A DNA stretch of 41,249 nt from a bacterium (GTDB lineage Bacteria > Actinomycetota > Acidimicrobiia > Acidimicrobiales > Bin134). Positions 13,466 through 24,548 of the stretch are shown in pieces. Made by a program: the position numbers and the translations under genes. The stretch covers positions 1 through 41,249 of the forward strand of contig JAPPMA010000018.1 in the NCBI GenBank assembly GCA_028819295.1, written 5' to 3'. How positions within the stretch are numbered: position 1 is the stretch's first letter; every line of letters begins with the position of its first letter. The notes beneath the pieces were generated by a model. That model worked only from the letters and a program-made list of their open reading frames with translations. It searched no databases and was not told the DNA's origin.

Positions 13466-15130
13466 CTAGACGTCCAACACCGACAGTCGATTCCGGGCCT
13501 CGAACTCAGCTCTGATCGCGTCGGCTTCGACCGGCGTCAACAGGCGATACCCGCCCCCGTCGCCCACCCAGGTCTCGTCGTTCGACTCCCAGCGCTCCCG
13601 GCGCAAGGTGCGCTTGAGGATCTTGTTGGTCTCGGTTTGGGGCAGGGAGTCGGCCCAGCGCACATAGCGGGGGGCCCACTTGGTGCCCAGATCGTCTTGG
13701 CCGGCCAGAAAGCCAGCAAATCCCTCTGGATCGAAGGCCGCACCGGGGCGGCGCACCACCGCGGCCATAACGTCGTCGCCCACCGACGGGCTGGGAACGG
13801 CGTAGACCGCGGCCAAGTCGATGTCGGGGTGGCGCACCAGGATGCGCTCCACCGGGGCGGCGGCGAAGTTCTCCCCGTCCACCCTCAGCCAGTCGAAGTT
13901 CCGCCCCGCGAAGTACACGAACCCCTCGGCATCCCGATAGGCCAGATCGCCCGACCAGTAGATGCCGCCGTGGGTGCGCTCCTCATCGGCCTCGGGGTTG
14001 TTCCAATAGCCCTCAAAGGCCGGCGCCGACGCCATCGACACCAACTCGCCGATGGCCTCGTCGGGGTTGAGGAGTTTGCCGGTGCCGTCGAAGACGGCCA
14101 GCGGCGCCTCCTCCCCGGTGTCGGGGTTGAGGATCTTCACCGTCTCGTCGGCCCGCCCCAAGGCATTGGGCGGCGTGTCGGGAGTGCGGCTCACCGCCAC
14201 GCCCCCCTCGGTGGAGCCGTAGGAGTCCTCCACGGGCACCCCGAACCGGCGGGAGAAGCGCTCCAGGTCGTGAACCGCGCCCTCGTTGCCGAACACGATC
14301 CTCAAGGTGTTTTCGTCGTCGTCAGGTTGCTCGGGGGTGGCCAGAATGTAGGTGAGCGGCTTGCCCACGTAGTTGAAGTAGGTCACGCCGAAGCGGCGCA
14401 CGTCGGGCAAAAAACCCGAGGCCGAGAACCGGCGCCGGAAGGCAGCGGTGCCCCCCGCAGTCAGACATGGCGCCCAGCCGGCCATCAACGCGTTGGAGTG
14501 GAACATGGGCATGGCCTGGTAGAACACATCGTCGGGCGTCAGCTTCCGCATCTCGTTGATGACCTGGCCGATCCGGGCCAGTCGAGCCTGCGAGCAGATG
14601 GCCGCCTTGGGGTCGCCGGTGGTTCCCGACGTGAACAGCAGCAGGTAGGGGGCCAGCGGGTCTATGTCGGCCTCCGGCGGCTCGGCGCCGGCGTGGGGGG
14701 CCAGGGCCGCGGCCCACTCCGGAGAGTCGGTGTCGTGTACCCGGCCGTTGGCCGCACCCAGATCCAGATCCTCCAACAGACCTCGATGGCGGCTCTCGGT
14801 GACGATGAGACCGCAGGCGGCATGAGTGATGTCGCGGGCCAGTTCCGCGCCCTGCCGAGTGGGGTTGATGCCAACCACCGCCGCCCCGGCCACGGCTGCG
14901 CCGCCCAACAGCATGGAGTACTCCGGGCCGTTGTCCAGCAACGCACCCACATGGAACGGCCCCTCTTCCCGGCGGTCCAACAACAGGTGGGCTCGGGCCA
15001 CACACCCGGCGGTGAACTCCCGGTAGGTGTGCTGCTCGTCCTCGAACAGCATGGCGGGGCGGTCGTCATCCTCGGCCCGACTCAATATCAGATCTCGAAC
15101 GGTGGGCAGGGCGTCGGCTGGAGTGTCCAC
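13466..15130 (-). CDS. Fatty-acyl-CoA synthetase (FadD17-like ANL enzyme)
   Basis: A 554-residue adenylate-forming enzyme. The phosphate-binding loop is LLFTSGTTGDPKAAI, followed by the A4/A5 motif DSYGSTEGG, the hinge region GIYWSGDLAYRDAEGFVYFAGR then DWLRVDGENF, and the catalytic lysine in TETNKILKRTL. It activates a carboxylic acid to its acyl-CoA through an acyl-AMP. The DWLRVDGENF segment recalls mycobacterial FadD17-type enzymes, but chain length or steroid preference cannot be read. Start GTG 15130. It lies 33 nt after the DUF5719 gene on the same strand and may be co-transcribed. It converges with the CoA-transferase across an 83-nt gap containing only a 12-bp palindrome. Confidence 0.85.
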   Translation of the reverse strand: MDTPADALPTVRDLILSRAEDDDRPAMLFEDEQHTYREFTAGCVARAHLLLDRREEGPFHVGALLDNGPEYSMLLGGAAVAGAAVVGINPTRQGAELARDITHAACGLIVTESRHRGLLEDLDLGAANGRVHDTDSPEWAAALAPHAGAEPPEADIDPLAPYLLLFTSGTTGDPKAAICSQARLARIGQVINEMRKLTPDDVFYQAMPMFHSNALMAGWAPCLTAGGTAAFRRRFSASGFLPDVRRFGVTYFNYVGKPLTYILATPEQPDDDENTLRIVFGNEGAVHDLERFSRRFGVPVEDSYGSTEGGVAVSRTPDTPPNALGRADETVKILNPDTGEEAPLAVFDGTGKLLNPDEAIGELVSMASAPAFEGYWNNPEADEERTHGGIYWSGDLAYRDAEGFVYFAGRNFDWLRVDGENFAAAPVERILVRHPDIDLAAVYAVPSPSVGDDVMAAVVRRPGAAFDPEGFAGFLAGQDDLGTKWAPRYVRWADSLPQTETNKILKRTLRRERWESNDETWVGDGGGYRLLTPVEADAIRAEFEARNRLSVLDV

Positions 15131-15163
15131 GGACGAGGATCGTAGACAGGCCGAGTCGGCCTG

Positions 15164-16732
15164 CTAAAACGCTGAGGGGTCGAGGGCGACGGGATCGAAG
15201 GGGACGGCGCTTCCAGAGGCTGAGCCGGTGCCCGTCCGAGCCAACAGCGAGCGGCCCACAACCACCGGCTGGCTTGCCTCCACCAGCAGGGCATAGGAGT
15301 CGCCATCGGCCAGCCGGTCCACAGGCACCACCACACGGCTGTGCGGAGCAACCTCCAGGGGGTCGAGCTGGGAGATCGGGGCCACTTGGCCTGCGGCGAC
15401 CTTGGACACGGTGACCAGTGCGATGGAATCGGGAGAGGGATTGACCACGGTCAACGCCACTTCGGCCCCATCGGCCCGATTCCCCGCGAACAAGTGCCGC
15501 ACGGCGGTGACCGGAGTCCCCGCGGCTGTTGCCACTCCTGCCGGCGACGACAGCGCCGACGCGGCCGCCACCCGCTCGGCCACGATGGGAACCCCGTTGT
15601 GTACCTGTATCGCAGTCCAGAACCCAGCCCCTTCCGGCAACGAGCCTGCCGCGCCATAGGCAAAATGCTCAGGGGGAAGCGGGTGTGCCCCGACATCCCC
15701 GAACACCAGGGCGATCTGCTGTTGGGGCGGCACCGACACCTCGAACGGCGCCAGTTCGCCACCGGAGCCGAGGGCATCCAAGCGGATGCCGACGTGGGCG
15801 GACGCCGACACCTCCGAGGGGTTGTACAAGAAGATGTGCTCGACCATGTCGGGGTCGGCCGGCCCAGCCGGAAACACCCACTGGAGCTGGGGCGCCGGGA
15901 TCCCCGGGCCCGCGGTCAGCCCCTCCAGTCCCTCGGTGCCGTCGAAGAGTTGGAGCCTCCCGGCGACGATCCGCCCGGCCTGCGACTCGATGGTGGTGGA
16001 GACCGACGAGAACCGGGGCACCGCGTCGGTGGCATCAACCACCACGAGCGACCTAGCCGGCACCAGAACCCCTCTGAGCGCCTGCGGCTCGCGGATTCCC
16101 TCGTCGGTGGAGAAGACGAACTTCACCACGGCGCGGTCGGGAAACGGGTTGAACAGGGTGAACACCAACCTGGCATCCCGCCGGGTCGATCCGGCGGCAA
16201 AATGCCAGACCGCCGACGAGCGGGTCGCGCAAGCCATGACGTCCATGCCGGTGGGGCCCTGCACCCGCTGCTCGACGATCGCCTGGCCCGAGTCAATCTC
16301 GACCAGCGCTGCGGTGTACCGCGACTCCACCACCTCGGCCAGCCGCAGTGATGCCTCCGATCGGGCTGGCACCACCAGCGATACCTCACGGGGCGCCGCC
16401 GAGGCCGATGTCGAGCCTGCCGGGGTAGCCGGGAACACCGACACCGCGGCGGTAACCGGAACGGCGCCGGGGTTGGCCACGATCACCGAGTGGTCGGCGA
16501 ACTCCCCCGGCATCGACGTTCCCTCCCCGCAATACCAAACCCCCCCCTCCGCGTCCGGGCCAGGCGCCGCGCTGGTAACCCCCAGACCCGCCAGCAGCAC
16601 GCCGGTCGCCGGCTCATCGCCCCCCCTGTCCGCCACCGACAGCCCTACCACGGCCACCAAGGCCACCACCACCAGTGGCCAGCGCACAGCCCTGCCGCCC
16701 ACCGCGGCGCCGCCCACCGCCGCGCCGCTCAC
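15164..16732 (-). CDS. DUF5719-like membrane-anchored protein
   Basis: A 522-residue protein. One membrane helix lies near the start (~17-34, WPLVVVALVAVVGLSVA), and the rest is exported beta-rich sequence with repeated immunoglobulin-like patterns (SVIVANPGAVPVTAAVSVFP, FTLFNPFPDRAVVKFVF, IFLYNPSEVSASAHVGI, LTVVNPSPDSIALVTV). Each of these is an NP motif within beta strands. This arrangement, and the position directly behind a very large GT2 glycosyltransferase, matches actinobacterial DUF5719 proteins as I recall them. Function unknown, but an envelope role is likely. The GTG overlaps the GT2 stop (GTGA). Confidence 0.65.
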   Translation of the reverse strand: MSGAAVGGAAVGGRAVRWPLVVVALVAVVGLSVADRGGDEPATGVLLAGLGVTSAAPGPDAEGGVWYCGEGTSMPGEFADHSVIVANPGAVPVTAAVSVFPATPAGSTSASAAPREVSLVVPARSEASLRLAEVVESRYTAALVEIDSGQAIVEQRVQGPTGMDVMACATRSSAVWHFAAGSTRRDARLVFTLFNPFPDRAVVKFVFSTDEGIREPQALRGVLVPARSLVVVDATDAVPRFSSVSTTIESQAGRIVAGRLQLFDGTEGLEGLTAGPGIPAPQLQWVFPAGPADPDMVEHIFLYNPSEVSASAHVGIRLDALGSGGELAPFEVSVPPQQQIALVFGDVGAHPLPPEHFAYGAAGSLPEGAGFWTAIQVHNGVPIVAERVAAASALSSPAGVATAAGTPVTAVRHLFAGNRADGAEVALTVVNPSPDSIALVTVSKVAAGQVAPISQLDPLEVAPHSRVVVPVDRLADGDSYALLVEASQPVVVGRSLLARTGTGSASGSAVPFDPVALDPSAF

Positions 16733-19584
16733 CGGGCCTCACCCCGAGGCGCTCTTCGGCGGCGATCCTCATCGGTGCTGAGACGAACCAGCACGATCAG
16801 GGCCGCAGCCCACAACGCCACCTGCACCGCCAACAACATCCGAGTCAGCCCAGAGGCGCCGTCGTCGGGCAGCGGGGCAGCCGAGACCTCGACCGCAGGC
16901 GGTATCGGCGCGGTGTTGTGGTACGTGGCGATGCCGGCGGTCAAACTGCCCGGCGCCAAGTCAAGCTGGCCGTCGAGCATGTCGAACAGCCACTCGGGCG
17001 CGGGCTGCGACAAATCGCCGTAGGGAAGGGGCGCCAGGCGCTCAGCCACCAGAATCGTGTCGATCCCCCACAGGGACAGCTCGGTGCCCAGTCGCCGGGT
17101 GCCCGCCCGGGATGCACCGACCACCGCTTCCCCAACCTGGCGGGTTCGGTCGTCCAGCCGTCCAACCCAGCGCTGAGCCACGGTGGGGAAGGCGCCGCTG
17201 TCCGACACGGCGAACGACAGGCTGTCACCCAGCTCCCAGCTTCCCAGCGGCAGCACATCGGGATGGCCGAGCCACAGAACCCGACCCTCGCCGCCGTCGC
17301 CGTCTCCCGCGGCATCGTCGGAAAACGGGGCGACATAGGTGTAGTCGTCGTCGGTTGCGTTCCAATGGCCGCCGGAGGCAACGGCCAGCAGCGGGAGCAT
17401 GGCGGCCACCAGGGCAATCAGCGCGGTGAGCGGCACGATCTGCCGCCAGCCAAATCGGTAGCGGCGCACATCCACCTGAAATGCGGCCACTCCCATGGCC
17501 GCGGCGATCGCCAGGCCCACAGCGCCGGGCACCTGGACAGCCTCGGGACGGGGCAGGGGCACCGGCAACCAATCCTGCTCGCCGGCCAGAGCCACTGCCG
17601 CGGCGCCCAAATACAGCGTCCACCCTCGCACCGCCCATGCCAGGCGGGAGTCGTGGGCCAAGGCCAGGGGGAGCACCGCGGCCACCGGAAGGGCCCAGCC
17701 AAGGCGGTCATGGCCGAATGGGCCGGTGTCGAACCGGAGGAGCTCCGCCCACGAGTTGCCGCTGCCGCCACCCGGCCGGTCGCCGAGCAGCGACGGAAAG
17801 CCGTCCAGCAGCCAGGGCATGTTCACCACCGCGGCGACAGCCGCCCCGGCTGCCGCGGCCAGCACCATTCGCGCCGACCCCTCGGCCGTCCCGGCCAGCA
17901 ACGATCCCAGAAGCAGACCGGCCAACAGCAGGGCCACCACGGCCAAAGCCTCCGACACCATGGCAACCACCAAGCCGAGCAGCAGGCCGATGGCCAGGAT
18001 TTCCCGCACGGCCAAAGGCCGCTGCTTCGACGAGCCGAAGGGGGTGAGCCTCGACCCGGCGAGCACAGCCCGCACCAACCAGGGCATCGCGCCGTACAGC
18101 AGCAATGCGTCCCAAACCCCGTTGGCCAGCGCGTTGTACGGCAGCGGATTGGCCAGATACGCCGCGAGAGCCACGACCCGGATCCAAAGGGCATCGAACG
18201 GGCGCATGAGCCGCCACATCCCGAGCCCCCCCAGAGGAACCATCCCGACGATCAGCACCGTGCGCAGAAGACCGGTCTCCCCGAAGAACAGCCAGCTCAG
18301 CAGGGTCAAAATCCCCAACCCGGTAGGAGCGAACCCTTCTTGGCCCAATCCGACAGGACGGAATTCGCTCCACCAGCCGCTCAGGAGGTCGGAGCTGGAT
18401 CCCAGCCTGACCAACCCGCCCACGGCGGGAATGTCCCCGGTTATGAGGCCGCGGGCGCCGAGCAGCACCAGGCTCAGCACCACAAGCCACACCATCACCG
18501 AGGCCCGTGAGCGGCTCAACCGGGACAAGAGGGCGCTTCGAGCCGAAGAACTGCGGCCGACGTCAGCACTGCCCGCCGGCCCCCCGCGATCAGCCAAAGA
18601 GGAGAGCATCCGGGCGAAGCCCCGAGCCTGGGACAGCCGAACATGGGCGTCTCCGACATGGCGGACGCTGCTCACCTCCCGCCGCCGCTGCCTGATCGAT
18701 CCCAGGCGCACCAGGTTGTACCCCCACGATGCCGCGATCTGCCGGGCTTGGCCCGGATACCCGGTGAGCACAGCCGCCAGCAGCCCGACCGCCGACAAGA
18801 CCATCGCCTGGGGAACCACCCGCAGCGAATGCCACACTCCGTAGACGGACAGCAGAGTCCTCACCTGGTGGCGGCGGTAGAGCCGACCGGCCAATGCGGG
18901 GGGGATGCGCTCGTGGAGCCGCTGTCGGTGGCGGACCACCGCTGAGGGCGCCACCAACACTTGCGCTCCCACGGTGCGGGCCCGCCAGCAGAGGTCCACA
19001 TGCTCGTAGCAGAACGACATCTTCGGGTCGAAGCCGCCGATCGCCCGGAACAGGTCTTCGCGCACCAGCACGCACCCTCCCGGCACCGCGAATGCGTCCT
19101 GGACGGAATCGTGCTGCTGTTGATCCAGCTCTCCCGCTTCCACGGTGGGGCTCGGAGTCCCGGTTTTGTCCACCAGAAGGCCTATTTGTCGAATGGCAGA
19201 CGGGTCATCCCAGTCCACATACTTGGGACCCACTATCCCGGCGTTGGAGCGGACCGCCTCCTCGGCCAGCAACCTCAGCGCATTGGGCGCCAACACCACA
19301 TCGTCGTGGCACACCAAGATGAATCCCGGGGCAGGATCGTCGTCCAGCACGCGGTTGGCCGCCGGGCCGAAACCGGGATTGGACTCCAGCCGGTGGACGG
19401 TGGCCTGGGGCAAGAAGCGCTGAATCCGAGCGGTGGGGTCGGCCTCGCTGCCGGCGTCCACCACGGTCACGTCCACCAGGCGGTGGTCTTGGGCGGCAAC
19501 CGACTCCAGCATCTCGTCGAACCACAACCCCGGATCGTGGCTCACGATCACGACACGGATTCTGATGTCGGGCTTGGCTGGCAT
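16729..19584 (-). CDS. Large GT2 glycosyltransferase with C-terminal membrane domain
   Basis: A 951-residue fusion. Residues ~8-260 are a GT-A glycosyltransferase: VVIVSHDPGLWFDEML, NPGFGPAANRVL, the metal-binding ILVCHDDVVL, and GGFDPKMSFCYEHVDLCWRA. In that last motif the more usual ED before the DLCWR helix reads EH. The remainder has about a dozen hydrophobic helices with short loops (for example ANPLPYNALANGVWDALLLYG) and an external domain near the C-terminus, like a membrane GT-C-type or polymer-export module. It probably transfers a sugar to a lipid-linked glycan at the membrane, with the DUF5719 protein as partner. Donor and acceptor are unknown. Confidence 0.75.
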   Translation of the reverse strand: MPAKPDIRIRVVIVSHDPGLWFDEMLESVAAQDHRLVDVTVVDAGSEADPTARIQRFLPQATVHRLESNPGFGPAANRVLDDDPAPGFILVCHDDVVLAPNALRLLAEEAVRSNAGIVGPKYVDWDDPSAIRQIGLLVDKTGTPSPTVEAGELDQQQHDSVQDAFAVPGGCVLVREDLFRAIGGFDPKMSFCYEHVDLCWRARTVGAQVLVAPSAVVRHRQRLHERIPPALAGRLYRRHQVRTLLSVYGVWHSLRVVPQAMVLSAVGLLAAVLTGYPGQARQIAASWGYNLVRLGSIRQRRREVSSVRHVGDAHVRLSQARGFARMLSSLADRGGPAGSADVGRSSSARSALLSRLSRSRASVMVWLVVLSLVLLGARGLITGDIPAVGGLVRLGSSSDLLSGWWSEFRPVGLGQEGFAPTGLGILTLLSWLFFGETGLLRTVLIVGMVPLGGLGMWRLMRPFDALWIRVVALAAYLANPLPYNALANGVWDALLLYGAMPWLVRAVLAGSRLTPFGSSKQRPLAVREILAIGLLLGLVVAMVSEALAVVALLLAGLLLGSLLAGTAEGSARMVLAAAAGAAVAAVVNMPWLLDGFPSLLGDRPGGGSGNSWAELLRFDTGPFGHDRLGWALPVAAVLPLALAHDSRLAWAVRGWTLYLGAAAVALAGEQDWLPVPLPRPEAVQVPGAVGLAIAAAMGVAAFQVDVRRYRFGWRQIVPLTALIALVAAMLPLLAVASGGHWNATDDDYTYVAPFSDDAAGDGDGGEGRVLWLGHPDVLPLGSWELGDSLSFAVSDSGAFPTVAQRWVGRLDDRTRQVGEAVVGASRAGTRRLGTELSLWGIDTILVAERLAPLPYGDLSQPAPEWLFDMLDGQLDLAPGSLTAGIATYHNTAPIPPAVEVSAAPLPDDGASGLTRMLLAVQVALWAAALIVLVRLSTDEDRRRRAPRGEAR

Positions 19585-19919
19585 CAGGATTCGGGGCGGC
19601 TGAGAAACTCTCGAAGGGCGTCCGCAAGGGCGGGCGCCTGATCGACGGCATCGGACAAGACGGCGCGAGCGGAGTCGGGAAGCTGCCGGGCCAAGTCGGC
19701 CACGGCGTATCGGATGTCGTCGGGAATCTGGTCGGCTGCGTCGGCAAGGGCCTCCCGCAGGTCATCGGGCATCTGCCCGGCCAGGTCGCGGCGAGCGGCC
19801 TGCAAGCGGTTCACGGCCAGCAGACCGAGGCCCACCGCGGTGTAAATGCCGTTCCGAATGCACTCGGCCAGCGGGTCATCCTCGGTTCCTGGTTCCTGAT
19901 CCGGCCGCGCGTCGCCCAC
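19584..19919 (-). CDS. Small helical hypothetical protein
   Basis: A 111-residue protein that I do not recognise. A charged start is followed by one moderately hydrophobic helix (GIYTAVGLGLLAVNRL), then amphipathic helical repeats with a recurring D-D-(L/I)-R pattern around MPDDLREAL, IPDDIRYAV and LPDSARAVL. This spacing suggests an elongated or helical-bundle protein associated with the membrane. It is first in the minus-strand operon. Its TGA overlaps the GT2 ATG by one base (TGATG), so the two are translationally coupled and probably work together. Start GTG 19919, 109 nt from the divergent reductase gene. Confidence 0.55.
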   Translation of the reverse strand: MGDARPDQEPGTEDDPLAECIRNGIYTAVGLGLLAVNRLQAARRDLAGQMPDDLREALADAADQIPDDIRYAVADLARQLPDSARAVLSDAVDQAPALADALREFLSRPES

Positions 19920-20028
19920 CTCACCACCGTACCGGCCCGCCCAACGACAAAAGGGGCAAGGTATGAGCCTCTTGAAGACTGGTCACCGAGTACGGCATCG
20001 GCGCACCTGAAGTGGCACACTCGTGGCG

Positions 20029-21940
<1,912 letters not shown>

Positions 21941-21974
21941 GCCGACATCATCTCGGCGGTCGTCCGGGGATCTC

Positions 21975-22958
21975 GTGACCAGCGGCTCCAAGCGGGAAGC
22001 ACCCGTGGGGGCCCCAAGTGTGGTCACGCTGGCCGGAGGGGTGGGGGCGGCCAAACTGCTCGCCGGCCTGGTGAGGGCCCACCCGCCCGGCGATCAGCTC
22101 GCGGTGGTGAACACCGCCGACGACACTGTGCTCCACGGCCTCCATGTGAGCCCCGACTTGGACACCGTGGTGTACACGCTGGCCGGGGCGGTCAACCCCG
22201 ACACCGGCTGGGGCCTGGCCGGGGAGACCTGGCAGGCCATGGGCGCCTTGGACCGCTACGGCGGCATCACCTGGTTCCGCCTCGGCGACCGCGACCTGGC
22301 CACCCACCTGTACCGCACCCATCGCCTGGGCCAAGGGGCCGACTTGTCCACCATCACCGCGGAGATCGCCGCGGCCTGGGGTCTGGAGCTGGCCGTCTTG
22401 CCGGTTACGAACGACCGGATAGAGACCAGGGTCGCCACCGTCGACGAGGGCGAGATCGGCTTTCAGGACTATTTCGTGCGCCGCCGCCACGATGTGGCTG
22501 TGACCGATATCCGGGTGGCCGGGTCGGATCGGGCCCAGCCCGCCCCCGGGATCATCGACGCACTGGGCTCCGCCGCCTCGATCATCATCGCCCCCTCCAA
22601 CCCCATCGTGTCCATCGGGCCGGTGCTGGAGGTGCCCGGCATTCGAGATGCGGTGGCCGCCCGCCGCGACGCGGTCGTTGCGGTTTCGCCCATCGTGGCC
22701 GGCGCGGCCCTCAAGGGCCCCGCCGACCGGCTCATGAGAGAGTTGGGCCACGAATGCTCTGTGGTCGGCGTGGCCCGCTTGTACCAAGACGTGGCCGCCA
22801 CCTTGGTGATCGACGAGGCCGATGCCCGCCTGGCCGACGAGGTGGAGGCCGCCGGTGTGGCCTGCGTGGTAGCTCCCACCATCATGGACGGCTTGGAATC
22901 GGCCACCGCGCTCGCCCAAGTGGTGCTGGGCCGTGCCGCCGACGGGGGCCGGCCATGA
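21975..22958 (+). CDS. cofD: CofD, 2-phospho-L-lactate (or related) transferase, F420 synthesis
   Basis: A 327-residue CofD/FbiA-family protein: VVTLAGGVGAAKLLAGL at the start, then VNTADDTVLHGLHVSPDLDTV, FRLGDRDLATHLYRTHRL, and ALGSAASIIIAPSNPIVSIG. It joins a phospho-carboxylate moiety (phospholactate or phosphoenolpyruvate-derived) to Fo to give F420-0 or its dehydro form. It ends overlapping cofE by 4 nt (ATGA). The start is GTG 21975, 34 nt after gmd, with only a weak GGGG upstream. A GTG at 22017 is an alternative that begins right at the conserved domain. Confidence 0.9.
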   Translation: MTSGSKREAPVGAPSVVTLAGGVGAAKLLAGLVRAHPPGDQLAVVNTADDTVLHGLHVSPDLDTVVYTLAGAVNPDTGWGLAGETWQAMGALDRYGGITWFRLGDRDLATHLYRTHRLGQGADLSTITAEIAAAWGLELAVLPVTNDRIETRVATVDEGEIGFQDYFVRRRHDVAVTDIRVAGSDRAQPAPGIIDALGSAASIIIAPSNPIVSIGPVLEVPGIRDAVAARRDAVVAVSPIVAGAALKGPADRLMRELGHECSVVGVARLYQDVAATLVIDEADARLADEVEAAGVACVVAPTIMDGLESATALAQVVLGRAADGGRP

Positions 22959-23650
22959 GACTAGAGATCGTCGGCGTGGAGGGCTTGCCCGAAATCAAGC
23001 CAGGCGACGACCTGGCCGGCATCATCGCTGAAACGGCCGATCTGGCCGATGGCGATGTGGTGGTGGTGACCCAGAAGATCGTGTCCAAAGCCGAAGGAGC
23101 CATGGTCGCGGTGGACCCCGACGACCCCTTGTCGCACAAGCCGGTGGTGGAACAGGAGTCGGTGCGGGTGCTGCGGCGTCGGGGCGATCTGGTCATCAGC
23201 GAGACCAAGCACGGGTTCGTGTGCGCCAACGCCGGGGTAGACCGGTCCAACGTGGACGCCGACCAGGCCGCGCTGCTGCCCGACGACCCGGACAAATCGG
23301 CCCGGCGCATCCGCAGCGGCATCAAAGCCAAGGCCGGAGTGGACGTGGGGGTGATCGTCTCCGACACCTTCGGGCGCCCCTGGCGGCGAGGAGTGGCCGA
23401 CGTGGCCATCGGCTCGGCCGGGGTCCGCCCGATCCTCGACCTGCGGGGCACCGAAGACGCCTCGGGCCGGGAGCTCCAGGTTACCGAGGTGGCCATCGCC
23501 GACGAGCTCGCCGCGGCCGCGGAGTTGGTCATGGGCAAGGCCGAGAACATCCCGGTGGCTGTCATCCGGGGCGGCAAGGCCGCCTGGCTCGGCCCCGGCA
23601 GCATCCGCTCGGACTTGGTACGCCCTCCTAGTGAGGATCTCTTCCGTTAG
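22955..23650 (+). CDS. cofE: CofE, F420-0:gamma-glutamyl ligase
   Basis: A 231-residue protein matching the CofE fold: GLPEIKPGDDLAGII, GDVVVVTQKIVSKAEG, ISETKHGFVCANAGVDRSNV, VIVSDTFGRPWRRGVADVAIG, and a closing AAWLGPGSIRSDL-type segment. It adds gamma-linked glutamates to F420-0. Mycobacterial FbiB carries an extra C-terminal flavin/nitroreductase-like domain, which is absent here, so a separate protein would have to reduce dehydro-F420 if that route is used. The gene is coupled to cofD by ATGA overlap and converges tail-to-tail with the nucleotidyltransferase, sharing 4 nt. Confidence 0.92.
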   Translation: MRLEIVGVEGLPEIKPGDDLAGIIAETADLADGDVVVVTQKIVSKAEGAMVAVDPDDPLSHKPVVEQESVRVLRRRGDLVISETKHGFVCANAGVDRSNVDADQAALLPDDPDKSARRIRSGIKAKAGVDVGVIVSDTFGRPWRRGVADVAIGSAGVRPILDLRGTEDASGRELQVTEVAIADELAAAAELVMGKAENIPVAVIRGGKAAWLGPGSIRSDLVRPPSEDLFR

Positions 23651-24540
23651 ACGTTGATGCGGTGGTCGGGGCTGACGATGGCTCTCTTTATTTCCGCGTT
23701 CGCCTGAACCGTGCTGTGGGGCAACAAGACGGAATCCTCCACCTGAGCGCCGGCGCCGACTGCGACGTGATCCATCACCACTGAGTTGGCAATGCGGGCG
23801 CTGGGGGCGACCTCGGCGGTGGGGTGGATGTGAGTCCCGCCGGCGAGGGCGATCTGAGCCTCCAGATAGGCGGCAGGAGTGCCGGCGTCGATCCAGAAGC
23901 CGTCATGGGCCACGGCATACAGCAACCCCTTCTGCACCAGAGCTGGGAAGGTCTCCCTCTCGATTGACGCTGGTCGGTCGCCAGGAATCAGGGGGAGCAC
24001 CGCGGGGTCGAGAACGTACATGCCGGCATTTATCCACCGGCTCGGCGCCTCGTGGGCCGGCGGCTTCTCGACATAGGCCTCAACCCGGCCATCGGCGCCG
24101 CACACCACTACTCCATAGCGGGAAGGGTCTTCCACTGGGGTGAGGGCGATTGTGGCTGCCCCGGGGTTTCCGCGGTGGGCGTCGATGAGCTCGACCAGTG
24201 GGAAGTCGCTGATCACATCCCCGTTCACGGCAATGAAGGTGTCTTGGACCCCGGCCTTTCGGGCGGCGAAGGCGATGGCCCCGGCAGTGTCCAGCGGCTC
24301 GGGCTCGACCGCATAGAACAGCTCCACTCCGACGCACCGGCCCTCGGGATAGGCGGCTTCGAAGGCGTCGGGGCGGTAGCCCAGCGACAACACCGCCCGT
24401 GTGATCCCCTGCTGTTCGAGCCTGCCAACCACATGCTCGATCATGGGCCGGTCCACCACCGGCAGCATCTGCTTGGGGTGGGTCAGAGTCAAGGGCCGAA
24501 GCCGGGTGCCGAAACCGCCGACCAGCACAACCGCGTCCAC
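23647..24540 (-). CDS. Sugar-1-phosphate nucleotidyltransferase, probably mannose-1-phosphate guanylyltransferase
   Basis: A 297-residue protein. The nucleotidyl-transfer domain starts DAVVLVGGFGTRLRPLTLTHPKQMLPVV (signature GGxGTRLxPLT then PK at ~16-28, abridged), with the metal/sugar site FIAVNGDVISDF, YVEKPP, and NAGMYVLDP. The C-terminus holds hexapeptide-like beta-helix turns (HIHPTAEVAPSARIANSVVM). In mycobacteria the equivalent gene next to fbiAB is manB, which makes GDP-mannose. With gmd, rmd and fcl nearby, GDP-mannose synthesis is the natural role, though the family also includes glucose-1-phosphate enzymes. Start GTG 24540 with AGAGG 5 nt upstream, 8 nt from the preceding gene. 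Confidence 0.75.
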   Translation of the reverse strand: MDAVVLVGGFGTRLRPLTLTHPKQMLPVVDRPMIEHVVGRLEQQGITRAVLSLGYRPDAFEAAYPEGRCVGVELFYAVEPEPLDTAGAIAFAARKAGVQDTFIAVNGDVISDFPLVELIDAHRGNPGAATIALTPVEDPSRYGVVVCGADGRVEAYVEKPPAHEAPSRWINAGMYVLDPAVLPLIPGDRPASIERETFPALVQKGLLYAVAHDGFWIDAGTPAAYLEAQIALAGGTHIHPTAEVAPSARIANSVVMDHVAVGAGAQVEDSVLLPHSTVQANAEIKRAIVSPDHRINV

Positions 24541-24548
24541 GATGGCCT

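Noticed and set aside
11954..15145. Very long open frame (over 1000 codons) across the CoA-transferase and antisense to the synthetase
   Set aside because: It is the high-GC shadow of genes with clear family motifs. Its translation is Arg/Pro/Gly/His-rich with no domain.
16675..18844. Two long plus-strand frames opposite the GT2 gene
   Set aside because: Composition is dominated by Gln/His/Arg/Pro typical of antisense GC-rich frames, and the GT2 gene on the other strand has real motifs.
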